Shown in pieces: positions 35,782 through 46,639 of a DNA stretch of 64,000 nucleotides (position 1 is its first letter; every line of letters begins with the position of its first letter). The position numbers and the translations under genes are program-made. The notes under the pieces were generated by a model. That model saw only the letters and a list, made by a program, of their open reading frames with translations, was not told the DNA's origin and did no database searches. Source of the DNA: Protaetia brevitarsis (taxonomy: Eukaryota > Arthropoda > Insecta > Coleoptera > Scarabaeidae); contig RXPK01000208.1 in NCBI GenBank assembly GCA_004143645.1, positions 1,605,561 through 1,669,560 of the forward strand. Reading direction: 5' to 3'.

Positions 35782-37470
35782 TTAAGAAATTAGATCATTC
35801 ATGTATTCATTTAATGCATAGTAACTCTTATCAAGCAGCATACTTTTTAGTCTGTTTTTAAATAAATGCAGTGGCAACTGTTTGAAGCTATTGGGTAATT
35901 TATTAAAGGCTTTGATTGCTAAGTAATAATACCGTCGTTGAGTAAAAGTTAACCTATATAGTGGGATCTCTATCACATTCGAATTTCTAGTATTATAAGA
36001 GTGATTCTGCGTCAATCTGGGAATACAATTATAATTTTCTTTTCCAAACAAAAGTAGATGCAGTATGTATATTCCGAGCAACGTTATAATTTGAAGATCT
36101 TTAAATAATTGTCGGCAGCTGGTTCTAGACGAAACGTCTGCCAGTACGCGAATTGCGCGCTTTTGTAACTTTAATACACGCTCAATATCACCCGAAGCGC
36201 TCCAAACTAGCAACCCATATGTAATCACAGACTGGAAATGAGCAAAATAGCACATACGTAAAACCTAGAGACCAACTTGGCCTCTTAGTTTCGTCAACAA
36301 GAAACAGACGCTGCCCAGCCTCTTACACAGCTCATCGATGTGGCCCCTCCAATCACAACGTGTATCTAACGTAATACCTAAGAATTTTACAGAGTCTACC
36401 TGTGCTATACTCTTTATGTCCACCTTAATATAATGAGAATACTCGCGGTCAAGAGCATTTAATTTAAATTCCATGAATACCGTTTTACTAGTATTTAAAC
36501 GCAAGTCATTTTGTTTGAAATATTCACTAATTGTAGTTAAGGTGTCATTTAGGGTTGTTCTACTTTGACTCATATTGCTGCTGGATATAATAAAAGAAGT
36601 TTCATCCGCAAACATTACTGCATCCTTCAACAGAAAATCATTCACGTAAATAAGATAAAGCAATGGTCCGAGGACAGTGTCTTGTGGAACACCACAGCGA
36701 ACTGCCAAATAATGAGACTCACTCCTGCTTATGTCGACATATTGCAACCTGCTTGTGAGATATTCACAGATCCAATCAAGGGCTTTGCCCCTAATTTCGT
36801 AGCACTCCAATTTCTGTAATAAAATTTTATGGTTCACTAGATCAAAAGCTTTATTTAAATACACATGATTGACGGTCTTCCATTCTATTATATAATATAC
36901 TACAAAATTTAAGTATAGCCGATGTAGCATTTGTATTCTTCCTGAAGCCAAATTGATTAGAATTTAGTAAGTTATATTTGTTGAGATAGCTAATTAATCT
37001 GGCGGCCATCAATTTCTCTATAATTTTTGAAAAGGTACTTAATATCGATATTGGACGATAATTATCAATAGAGTGACGTGGACCTTTTTTATATATAGGA
37101 ATTACTTTAGCAATTTTTAAACATTCAATAAACGTTCCATCATAAAAAGATTTATTAATTAAATTTGTTAAGGGTGGTTCTATTTCACCAGCGCAAGATT
37201 TAAGTAAAACGCTATTGATGTTATCATCACCAGCTGAATGCGTGCTTTTCAAATTTTTTATTAATTCAACTACTTCGCCCTGAGTTGTTGGACTCACAAA
37301 AAATGTATTCGTCTGTACTGGAATTGAAGTGGTATCAGTCTTAGCCGCTCCGTTGATTAATTTATTAGCTACACTATTAAAATGATTATTAAATGCATCG
37401 GCTACAGTTTTTATATATATTCGCGGGTCTAGTATTTCGGTAAGTAAAAGTAATGATGGCACAAAAGATG
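35782..37470 (-). pseudogene. LINE reverse transcriptase with C-terminus, CR1/Jockey-group
   Basis: The longest reverse transcriptase in the window. On the minus strand it reads AFNNHFNSVANKLINGA, then IKNLKSTHSAGDDNINSVLL and LKIAKVIPIYKKGPRHSIDN. RPISILSTFSKIIEKLMAAR and QFGFRKNTNATSAI follow. A frame change leads to NKAFDLVNHKILL (motif A region), then AVRCGVPQDTVLGPLLYLIY (motif B with D where G is usual) and MFADETSFI (motif C, normally FADDT). The thumb segment is VDSVKFLGITLDTRCDWRGH. After another break come SVITYGLLVWSASGD and the C-terminal RRYYYLAIKAFNKLPNSFK. Changes in motifs A, B and C and two frame breaks make it inactive. The endonuclease domain is missing. Confidence 0.93.
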
Positions 37471-37479
37471 ATGTTGATA

Positions 37480-37913
37480 GTGCAAGAAATCATAGGAGCG
37501 CTGAAACACAGCAGGTAATCCTGAATGTATATAATAATTTGAAGAGTAAGGGTCGATTCACACTGTGATCCCGTTCACAGTTCAATCGCGCTCCGGCCTC
37601 GGTCCGTACAAATATTGGAATTATGGGACTAAAACACAAACAATTGTTGGACATCAAAATTAATGGGAGTGTCTTACGGAACACTGCAAAAAATTGTTTA
37701 GAATTGCATATTTAAAAGAAAAACAAGGAATGACAAGAGATAATTGAAGAAAATTAGTACGTAATGTGATTTTGATATTGTGAGAAGGGAAACGAACCGG
37801 TTCTACAAAAGAAGTTCCGATATTGCGAAGTTTGTATATAATAGACTGCAGTCTTGAATCACTATGTTGTCGCGCGCAATGAAGAAAAATTTAAGGAAAG
37901 AATTTAAGGACCC
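37480..37913. other. No gene recognised
   Basis: Short unique stretch between the LINE and the Harbinger element. A 64-codon minus frame here has no recognisable family. Confidence 0.5.
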
Positions 37914-37916
37914 TTA

Positions 37917-39474
37917 CGGCCGTTTGCACCGTCTGTGATTAACATTTTAATTAACTAATCAAAGATGAAATTTAATTACGAATTAGATATGAATAGGATT
38001 GCACCGAACAAATTTAATTAATGATTAGTTAATTAAAAAGTTTGCGACAGAAATATAGGTTGGTAGTGCGTTAAGTTTAGTTTTTAGTCAAAAATTGTAT
38101 TTATATTGGGAACACTGTTCCATCATAATGAAAATTGCCGCTATGCGAATGCGCGATTTTAAGCGGCATTTGAAAGTTATTGGAATTTAAGCTGAAGAAA
38201 ATTGCTACAGAATTAGATATTGAAATAAAAAAAGTTGAGTAGTAGTTTGAAAATGGAAATTAATATGTGAATGCAGGTTTTTTTTTCATTATGCAATTCT
38301 TTTATTTATTTGTTCTGCAAATGCTACAATTTTTGATACTTTATTTGACCTCTGCTATTACCTGTTAGAATTATTTTATTATTACCATCATTTCCTTATT
38401 TTGTTCCTTTTATTTAATAAATAAATGGTTAATTGCATACACAATATTTCTTTAAAAAAAATAAAAGTTATAATGCATTTAGAGTAAATAAAATATATTT
38501 CGTTTATACAAAAGCCAAAGAAAACAATACAAAAAAAATGTTCAAAAGTTAATTTCTATATAGCAATGAATTACAAATTGTTGAAATAATCATTAATTAG
38601 TAATGCCTGTGTCGCAGCAGGTACATCATCAACAGCGTCATAATTCATCTCATGAAGTTGTCCATTTAAAATTTCTTGAATTAATTTTTCTTCCTTGATT
38701 TCCTCTTCACCCTTGTGCAATACTGAGGTACCAACTATTACTGCTATAAAGGTATCCAGCTTTAAGCGACAATCATATGCCAGTATTGGAAAACATTCTT
38801 CTTAGAAACATGCTTTCAATGACATTCCGTGTTGTTTCACAACTGTTTCAGAATTTAACACTGGGGTCAATAAATATGTTTTTGAGGCATATCCACTATC
38901 GCTTATGGAAAAGAATCGATCGTTAAAGTGTGTATTCCCTGGCCATCGTACTATGATATCTATTATTTTCAAATTAGCATCATAAAAAATTGTGAATTTA
39001 TAGAAAGATGTCCTTTCCTATTACAAATACCTCCGGGTCAATCCCACGTAAAACAACGAGTAATCCTCAAATACCTTTATTGTTAGTTTTCATTTCGGGA
39101 ATTAATTTTTGATTTACCTTGGATTTTCTAAAACCCTGCCAAATATACACTTCTTGCACGGCGCTATTCCTTGTCCTAATCTCCAAAGTGAACACTTTAA
39201 TTAGCTAGCTATTTCAATTTACAGTCACAGATATTTGTATTATAACCAAAAATCGCATAACATAACCTATAATCGCCTATAAACACGATTGTAAACAAAT
39301 AAACTACGCTTGCGCCAACTTTAATTATGAGTTAATTCGTACCTTGGGTACTGATTAAAGATAATCACGAATTAAGGATTTAATTATTACTTAACCAGTC
39401 GGTGCTAGGGAATTTAAACTTTAATTATGATTAAATTTTAATTATAACTTAATCACGAACGGTGCAAGCGGCCG
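37917..39474 (-). mobile_element. PIF/Harbinger transposon, internally decayed
   Basis: The termini are inverted: CGGCCGTTTGCACCGTCTGT at the left and, reverse complemented, CGGCCGCTTGCACCGTTCGT at the right. Each is flanked by TTA (37914-37916 and 39475-39477), the three-base target duplication typical of this superfamily. Subterminal regions on both sides are full of TTAATTA-type words in inverted order. A HARBI1-like transposase remnant lies inside on the minus strand. Total 1558 bp, shorter than an autonomous element, which would also carry a Myb-like gene; none is seen. Confidence 0.92.
38571..39060 (-). pseudogene. Harbinger (HARBI1-like) transposase remnant
   Basis: The minus strand reads RGIDPEVFVIGKDIFL (normally DPE.F.NRKGYHSIN). 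After a frame change it continues KFTIFYDANLKIIDIIVRWP, then GNTHFNDRFF (normally G..HDSRIF) and SDSGYASKTYLLTPVLN (normally GDSGYP...LLTP). It ends ATQALLINDYFNNL before the stop at 38571-38573. The part bearing the first catalytic aspartate (IDCTH) is deleted, and the second box is rearranged from HDS to HFND. Inactive. The family assignment rests on the order and spacing of these boxes. Confidence 0.87.
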
Positions 39475-39477
39475 TTA

Positions 39478-40585
39478 TTAAAGTAGTAGATTAGGTGGAG
39501 TTAGGAGTAGTGACAATCTTTGTGAATACGTTCCTATGAACCACACGTGCTCGAAGAATTGAGTAAACATTTGTTTTCTGAAGTTCCAGTGCTAGTGAAT
39601 AAGTTAAATCGTATCTATGGACAGTATCTATCATAATTAGAGTGGTCAACTTTCGTCTACGCACCAGGTCAGTACTGAGTTTCATGTATGTGACATTAAC
39701 GTTTAACACAAGTGTATAGTACAGTGTAGGGAAAGAGAAATTATTCACAACGCAAGATTGCAAGAAAAGTCAATAAATACTGCAGCCTATTGCTTGTTTG
39801 ATGGAAGAAATTATTCCCAGTGCCAGTATTGAGCGGTCATTTTGTGACAGAATAAGATAAACTCCACTAGGAATGATCGTCCTGTCGTTAATTTAGCGAC
39901 TGAAAACTGCGCATTATTAAGCAGAGGCATTGCTTAATTTCGGAGCGTACATTCCTTCCTTAAACGTCTGTATGAAGACTAGTTAAGGTGCCATCCGCTG
40001 CAATGGGAAAAGTACATTTTCAATGAGCAAAATTTCACGCCAATTGTGCGGTTAGTGATTAGAGAAAAGTAAAAAGTATTTGGAATAATTTCAGATTTAA
40101 TTCGAGCATTTTTTCTCAATTGCTCAAGGTTGTGTGCAGTGACAAAACAACAGTAAAGACAGTGGTTGAAAGGGCACGTTTTGTCAGAAGATGAGCATTC
40201 ACTGAAATATCCTACCTTAGTTCGCTTTGGTTGTGTAAGTATATCATCAGTAGGCTCTCAAACTCTGTACTTTTGCGAAAAAGAAATGAACTACCATCAA
40301 TTAAAACGCGCTTATATGATATTTTGGTGCTATATATAGACAACCTAGGCCTAAATTAAAGCCCTTATTTTTTTTTAAAATTAGCCAAAATGTGAAGGTG
40401 CCGGTGTTGTCATGGTCAGGAAATTCCTTCGATTTAACTGGAAGAGAGCATGTACAGTAACAATAATATTAAGATAATTAATTCTCAATATTGAAGATGC
40501 GTGGCGTAATAATTCCAAAAATTAAAGACACTACTGACGCTTATATCGACGAGTATTCCGACAAGGCTAAATGTCGGTGTAAGAG
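39478..40585. other. Single-copy DNA, no gene recognised except a possible tiny frame at its end
   Basis: Nothing protein-like over most of the stretch. From the ATG at 40497 a small frame begins (MRGVIIPKIKDTTDAYIDEY) and is interrupted by the LINE insertion at 40597. Skipping the insertion and one target-site copy, it would close at the TAA at 41004-41006, for 38 codons in all. That is short enough to be chance. Confidence 0.4.
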
Positions 40586-40596
40586 TATTGGATGGA

Positions 40597-40981
40597 TTAG
40601 ATTAGATTAGATTAGGATTGGGGTGGCCTATCGACCTGTTTCACCGCGACCTTTACAGATCTATTGTGATCCCCTTTTTTCCTAGAGGACGCTCTCTAAT
40701 TTTGCCCTCTTAATTAGGCCTATCATCTTTGAGAGCGGCTTCTTTAGCTGTGGGATTCTCCTCCCTCATTACTAGAAACCTTGTCCTCGCCAGGCCTTCA
40801 CATTGGCACAGCACATGAACTGGTGTTTCTTCCTCCTCTTGGCAGTATCTGCAGGTTGCATCATCTGCCAGGCCTGTGTTGTACATGTGCCTATTCAGTC
40901 TACAGTGACCAGTCAGCAGACCTACAATCATTTTGACAGTTTTCCTGTCTTTATTCAGTAGATCTCTCGTGAGTTCAGGCT
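40597..40981 (-). mobile_element. 5'-truncated LINE copy with 11-bp target duplication
   Basis: Same family as 9722-11415 and 23826-24242. It encodes MIVGLLTGHCRLNRHMYNTG and the CRYC...H...C knuckle, and ends (reading minus) with the (TAATC)n tail. It is flanked by a perfect direct repeat, TATTGGATGGA, at 40586-40596 and 40982-40992. This is the clearest target-primed insertion in the window. The perfect target repeat suggests it is the youngest of the three copies. Confidence 0.95.
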
Positions 40982-41370
40982 TATTGGATGGAAGAAGCGG
41001 TACTAATGATATTTATAAAACCCTTGTTTGAGCCCTTTCTGCACTGAGAAAAATAGATAATCAAAATAGTGATAGCAAACTTTATAATTAGTTATATTTT
41101 AATTATAATATTAATTTTTCTAATAAACAGTAATATATGAACGCATACTATTTATTATATAATGTTCTATTATCCCCGAGTTAATACCTCTGATTACATT
41201 TATAATACGTTGTAATATCAATTTTTCTCCGTCGTGTATAATTTTTTATAATTATATAATAACAATGATTGATTTGTTTCATTATACTACTAAAATCGTG
41301 GGTGGATCTACTATTGTGGGCAGGGGCTGTGTAATTTAGAAGGAAAAATGATAAAAAATTGCAACGTATA

Positions 41371-42512
41371 TGCTGTGTACTGATGGTACCAGCATAAATG
41401 CAAAATGAAAAGTAAAAAAAAAAAATTAAAATTAAATTTACTAGCTCAGTGGATAAAAATAAAGGGCGCAAAAGAATACTTAACCTCAGGGTTATTCTCA
41501 CAATTGAACTAATCATGAAAAATAAAATGTGGGCACTTTACTTAAAATCCCCAAAGATTGAAATGGTTGAACCAAAAATAAAAGAACAGAAACTTTGAAT
41601 GACGTTAATAATCATAAATTTTATTTTTTTTAAAAAAAAGAAAAAAAATCATTTAATTACAATTATGTAGAAACAAAACCATGAATTTAAGATTCTGGCC
41701 GAAAACAAAAACTGCATGAATTTACAATTAAAAAGGATAATGCAAATCCTTTAACAAACAAAAGACAAATTTGTTCTAGAAGAAAATCCTTTTTTTACAA
41801 AAATCCACGTGGTCTCAAAATTTAAAATAAAGTAAATTAATTTAAACGTGGACAAATCAAATATATTTATAAAATTGAAATTTAATTACAAGCACAATGC
41901 TTCTTTTCACCTAAACCGAGATGATTAACTAAGAAAACTAAATTGAAAACTAAAAAACGGAAAAATAAACTCTTTAAACTAAAAAAACTTTCTAGAACAA
42001 ATATAATAACAGATCTTATACCTAATTTGTGTACACAATAATATAATAACGATTATTATAAACGAGTTCCTTGAAGGATGAGAAGATTTCAAATTAAACG
42101 AACAACATTTTTAAAATCAATTGAATTTACAAAAAGGCAACAAAGAAAATAAAATTTAACTGTACTTACACGACATCGTTCAAGTAACTGAGCTGCAAGG
42201 TTAAACACGGTCGCATATATATATAAAATTTACAATTGCGTGCGCTCGCAACGCAGAATTCGTCTAAGAAAATTCTAGAATATAAACTACAAAATATACA
42301 ATACTGATGAACGCAATATGTACAATTGAATAAATAAATAATCAACAACTGAACAATTAAAATAAATTCAATAATCAAATCAATTAACAAAATCTTATCC
42401 AAAAATAAAACATTAATTTCTGAGAGAATTTGCCCAACGCATTGATAAAGATTAATCTCCATAAATAAAATAACACATGAATTTACAAACCCCGGGGTGC
42501 CAAACCACAGCA
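41371..42512 (-). mobile_element. Solo LTR (TGCTGTG...CACAGCA family), inverted copy
   Basis: The reverse complement runs TGCTGTGGTTTGGC to GTACACAGCA and follows the other members throughout, including the TAACCCTGAGGTTAAG segment. Flanks do not give a clean 4-bp repeat: TATAG on one side and TATAC on the other in LTR orientation. It may be a recombinant of LTRs from two elements, or its flanks may have mutated. The 115-codon minus frame 42166-42513 lies inside the LTR and is not a gene. Confidence 0.87.
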
Positions 42513-43539
42513 CTATATAAAGAACTACGTATAAAAGTTAAAAAAACTAACTGTTAATATTCTCTTTATCGTTCCGTATGACGTAATATTTAAAATGTCT
42601 GTTTGCTTGCCAGCGTGTCTTAAGCATCAATTGCACATATTCATTCTCTTCTGCCTAGTGTTCGCGCCTGTACACCTATTTTTTTTAAATTATGAATTTT
42701 TAAATGTCTTAAAAACTGTAAGATAAATTTAAATTTTGATTTCATCGATGCTTCCACCTCGAAAAGTAGCACTGAGCTACCGATCTCAATTATCTCAGTT
42801 GCAAAGTGTATTTGCCCATTATGCATACTGAATTTGAAGCATCCTCTACACTATCAATTAATGCGGAAGGAAGGAATTAGAATCATATGTACATGTGTCA
42901 ACAGCTTTTGTAAAACTGCAGACGACGTCTTCTGACACTCCTCTGTTTGCGTTATCTACACACATTCCAGTCAACACTCAGTCAACCAGACGCCGTCTTT
43001 ATTCATGTAGTTCCGGACCCCTTTAGTCACGGCTAATCTTTAATCTCTCGCCGAGACAATAATTTTATTCACTCAACGTTTCAGATGTAAATGATAATTA
43101 TTCCGATAAGACTTATGCCTGACGGAATAACTCTCGGAAGGAACGTGCCCGAACTACGAGTCGCTGTACCTTCCCGCTATCCAAGCGATCTTTTCCATCC
43201 TCGGGTATCCTCCGGTGGGCCCTGCGGTGTCCTTATCTTGTTTCATTTTTGAGGAAGCTGCGTAAGGAGAAAGGAGGGTCCGAGAAGTGAAAAGCGTATA
43301 GACAGCACATTTACTTAAATTTTCCGTAATTATGGAGGCAGAACAAGAGATCTAAATCTTCCGGTCTTGTCATATTTATTAATAAAAGGGTGCCCTTCTC
43401 TGCGGGGAAATAAAGAAAACTTATAAAAATGTTACAAACCGTAAAGTTTTATCGCCTTCACGGTTACCGCAAATTTTTCTCCGCTGCTTGAAGATGATTT
43501 ACGTTGCAATTAAGAAACGTTTGTCTTGTTATACACTTT
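42513..43539. other. Single-copy DNA with GC-richer island 42950-43260, no gene recognised
   Basis: The island has balanced base composition in otherwise AT-rich DNA and no frame with recognisable homology. It is a candidate conserved non-coding element. Confidence 0.4.
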
Positions 43540-43665
43540 AATCCGAGTTGCGTTTAAATTATTGAAACATTTCCTGGTTTTTATTTTTAATCTCTCAGCA
43601 TCGTTGATGGATATAAATTGTGTCGATAATGTACCATACAATAATATTTATAACTTTATTATTAA
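43540..43665 (+). repeat. Ancient tandem duplicate, unit 1 left part (empty site)
   Basis: The stretch from GAGTTGCGTTTAAATTATTG through AATTGTGTCGATAATGTACC to ATACAATAATAT is matched at 45456-45548 plus 45787-45810. Here it is uninterrupted and so represents the empty site for the LINE tail found in unit 2. Confidence 0.8.
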
Positions 43666-43886
43666 TTAAAATTTTAATAGATGGATCACTTCGCCGGCTG
43701 CAACCCTTATGTCTGTACGTATCGATTCCAGTTTTCATTTTATTATATTTCGCAATGACTTATTAGAATTCTCTACTTTTCACTGGAATGCGTGACATCA
43801 TAAACAGATAAAAATATTAAAATTTTAGATTGTTAATTCAGTTATAAGACTCGTATCGTATAGTGTTATTGAAAGAAGAGAAAATA

Positions 43887-44889
43887 CAGGGTGTATCAGA
43901 TATAGAGGTAAATATAATAATATATAGCAGCTGTAATCATATACGATCAAAAAGTCTTAATGCACAGGGGGCCTATCTGTAAGCATTAACGAGAAAAAAA
44001 TATTTTGTAAATGCCCTGGGCTAGAGCCTCACCTGTGCCCAACCTAAATGCTGTCCCGAGTATACCCCCAGATACCACTATCATTCAGCCATTACCGCTG
44101 TTAGTTTTGTGTGGATCGCCGCTTGGAGTGCAAGCCACTTCGTACATTTTATTTAAATTCTTCCCGTCTCGAAAAAACGATCCTTTTCAGGACCATCATA
44201 ATTTCATATAAAGAAAATCGAAGCTTTATGTATCGGCAAAAGCGCGGGAATGTATAGATTCATTTTCGCGCGACATCATAGTAAAAAGGCGTGTTTGTAA
44301 ATTTTCTGTATCTACATTTATTTCTGTGTAATTCGATTCAATTGATTTTGCGTTATATGATTAAATAAATCCAAAAGAAATAACTCAGATTCATGTGGTA
44401 TCGTTTATTATTAACAACTAACCCTCGATTCGACAAAGCAAAAGAAAAATATTTACGTTTTTTGTACTACTGAAGTGGTATATCCGGTGAAACTCGAACG
44501 TCTTATCAGGATATTAAAAATAATACTCTGTAGACTTACGTAGAATGCTCTTAACACATAAGGAATGTTTATTTTATAAAAAGAAGAAATTTAAAATGCC
44601 TCAGTTTTACTATTTTTACAAGGGCCTTTATTTATTCAGAATGACGTTAAATGAACTTACGGTATACCATTAAGAATAATACTAAATGAGTGCAATGTAT
44701 TTATACATAATACCACGTTTAGCGGGTGCTTAGCATGACGTTTCCTTGCATCAGGCCCGGACTAAAGAATTTTTGGCTCCAAATTTTACTTTTTTTTTAA
44801 TGATGAAATCCGGTTTCGGCGGGTTTGTGCTTTATATGTCGTATCGTTAACACCCAAGCAAAATTTACTTTTTTATTTGATACACCCTG
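43887..44889 (+). mobile_element. MITE with TACAGGGTGTATCA ends, about 1.0 kb
   Basis: Left terminus CAGGGTGTATCAGATA, right terminus TTTGATACACCCTG, inverted, each flanked by TA (43885-43886 and 44890-44891). No transposase-like frame inside; the 66-codon frame at 44011-44211 is not recognised. A non-autonomous Tc1/mariner-type element is the best reading. Confidence 0.82.
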
Positions 44890-45099
44890 TAGAGGTAAAA
44901 ATATTTATATAGAAAATTATAACAGGTACTTACTTAAATGTTAATACTTTACGCATTTGATCAACATTCATTTTGTATATATACGCACATTTAACACAAT
45001 TACCTTGTTTTACTACGCAATAACTTTGGTATTAAAAAGTACAGCATTACTTCAAGAACTACTGAGATCAAAACGTTATCAATCAATCGGAAAATTATC

Positions 45100-45440
45100 A
45101 TGCCCTTTTTTGTTATAAATTCGAGGGTACTGCATTCCGACGAAAAGTCGCAGTTTTAGTAAACCACAGTGTGAAGTGTAACAGTAGTAACTTTTCTTTT
45201 ACCGTGTATAAGCTAAAGGATATTTTTTGTGACAGGGAAACATCGCCAGCTGTCAAATTTAACGACCCCCTCCAACCTCTACACGACTCTTCAATTTAAA
45301 AAAAAAAAAACATGAGCTGCTGAACGTCTACGTGCCATATTCGAAGTTTCATGTTTAATTACACATCTAGTAAATCCTGATATAGATTAGATTACGTATC
45401 TGTTTCTACAAAATGCTATTCTTTAAAATATTTTGTTATA
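45100..45440 (+). repeat. Ancient tandem duplicate, unit 1 right part
   Basis: Similar to 45880-46200. Shared words include ACTTTTCTTTTACCGTGT/CACTTTACCGTGTCT, CTGTCAAA, CATCTACGTG/CGTCTACGTG and TTCATGTTTAATTACACATC. It is separated from its left part by the MITE and about 400 bases of unmatched sequence. Confidence 0.65.
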
Positions 45441-45449
45441 ATATACATA

Positions 45450-46200
45450 TTCAATCGAGTCGTGTTTAAATTATTGAAACATATTCGGGTTTTTATTTTT
45501 TATCTCTCAGGATCGCTGATGAATATAAATTGTGTCGATAAGGTACCTGGAAGATATGGTCAAAATACAATACCGCCAGGCAATGTGGCAATTTAAATTT
45601 CGTTTAAAAACATTTCCTAAATATCATGCCTTCTATAACATTGAAAATATTCTGATTTATGTGGGGCTCTGCACGTTGAGGAAACAACCATTTTAACTAT
45701 TTTAACTTTTACATATAATAAGCTGTATGATGTATGTATGTGTATAATATTCGACAGCACTGATCCAATAATAAATAAATAAATAAATACCATACAATAA
45801 TATAATGTCATTGATTTTTTGCAAAATGCTAAAATACGCCGATTTTTTTCGTAAAATGCACTAAATCGTTTTTTCTTTTATTCATCGTATTCTGGTTAAT
45901 ACAGTATCACTTTACCGTGTCTACAAGATACATGTTTTATGAGAAAGAAACCCCGCTAGCTGTCTGTCAAACTACGATTTCCGTAGCACCATGCACTTCT
46001 TTTATCAAAACGACGGATTGAAGGGTACAGCCCCTTCCAACACTTGCGTGGCTATTAAATTTAATAAAATTTAAGCTGTAGAGCATTGAAAAAGGGGTAA
46101 ATCCAAACATCTACGTGTCTTTTCGAAGGTTCATGTTTAATTACACATCTAATAAATCCGGATTACGTATCCCTTTACTCTATAAATGTGCATTCTAAAG
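45450..46200 (+). repeat. Ancient tandem duplicate, unit 2
   Basis: It follows the order of unit 1 (43540-43665, then 45100-45440) without the MITE but with a 238-bp LINE-tail insertion. The MITE therefore inserted into unit 1, and the LINE tail into unit 2, after the duplication. Confidence 0.65.
45549..45786 (+). mobile_element. 5'-truncated LINE tail with (AATA)n end
   Basis: It encodes VKIQYRQAMWQFKFRLKTF then AFYNIENILIY, resembling the FK..LK.....FY...E.L end of CR1/L2-group LINEs. A short untranslated region and an AATAAATAAATAAATA tail follow. TACC is present on both sides (45545-45548 and 45787-45790), and the paralogous site at about 43627-43635 shows TACC once. The insertion is therefore precise. 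Confidence 0.75.
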
Positions 46201-46494
46201 TAATTGATGGTCTACTTGCAGAAAGTTATAAAGTTATAGAGTGTCAATTATAAATATATATACACTGCACGTTAGATAAATAAATAAATCTGTTTCTTCT
46301 TGTGAAACCAATTTGTTTATAATTTCTGGGGGCATAGTAGTGTAAAAAAGTGAATAACGTTTTATTGAAAAATTTAAATGAACTCGGTCTGTTGTTCCTT
46401 CTAGTAAAGATAAAATACTGAGTTTTGCTTTCACATATAGTCACCTAATGAGCAGCACCAATCCCCGATTTTTTTCAATGTTTCCACTTATTTG

Positions 46495-46632
46495 TCATTG
46501 GATATTGTCGCAATACAATGTTCTTGTATCATCGGCATATGCATACAATTTTCCCTTGAGATTTAATTCTAGAAATTTGTTTGCATATACAATGTATAAG
46601 ATTGGGGTTAGGATGAGGTCTGCTTGAGACAT
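46495..46632 (-). pseudogene. LINE reverse transcriptase fragment with YADDT box
   Basis: A 45-codon minus frame reads QADLILTPILYIVYANKF (normally QGSILSPILFILYIND), then LKGKLYAYADDTRTLY, and a stop. These are RT motifs B to C in the right spacing. No other part of the element is readable nearby. Confidence 0.75.
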
Positions 46633-46639
46633 CTAGATC

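Larger units (their letters stand above)
29497..36092 (+). repeat. Segmental duplication, copy B
   Basis: Collinear with 1018-7072, about 28.5 kb away in direct orientation, and the more complete copy. It keeps the 360 bp of Penelope-like sequence and the LTR segment missing from A, and it has an extra 80 bp near 33815-33895. Its LINE part runs on past the homology end to about 37470, so copy A is the truncated one at that side. Confidence 0.93.

Noticed and set aside
36565..36819. 84-codon plus-strand frame
   Set aside because: Antisense to the LINE reverse transcriptase on the minus strand.
42166..42513. 115-codon minus-strand frame
   Set aside because: Entirely inside the inverted solo LTR and broken in the sister copies.
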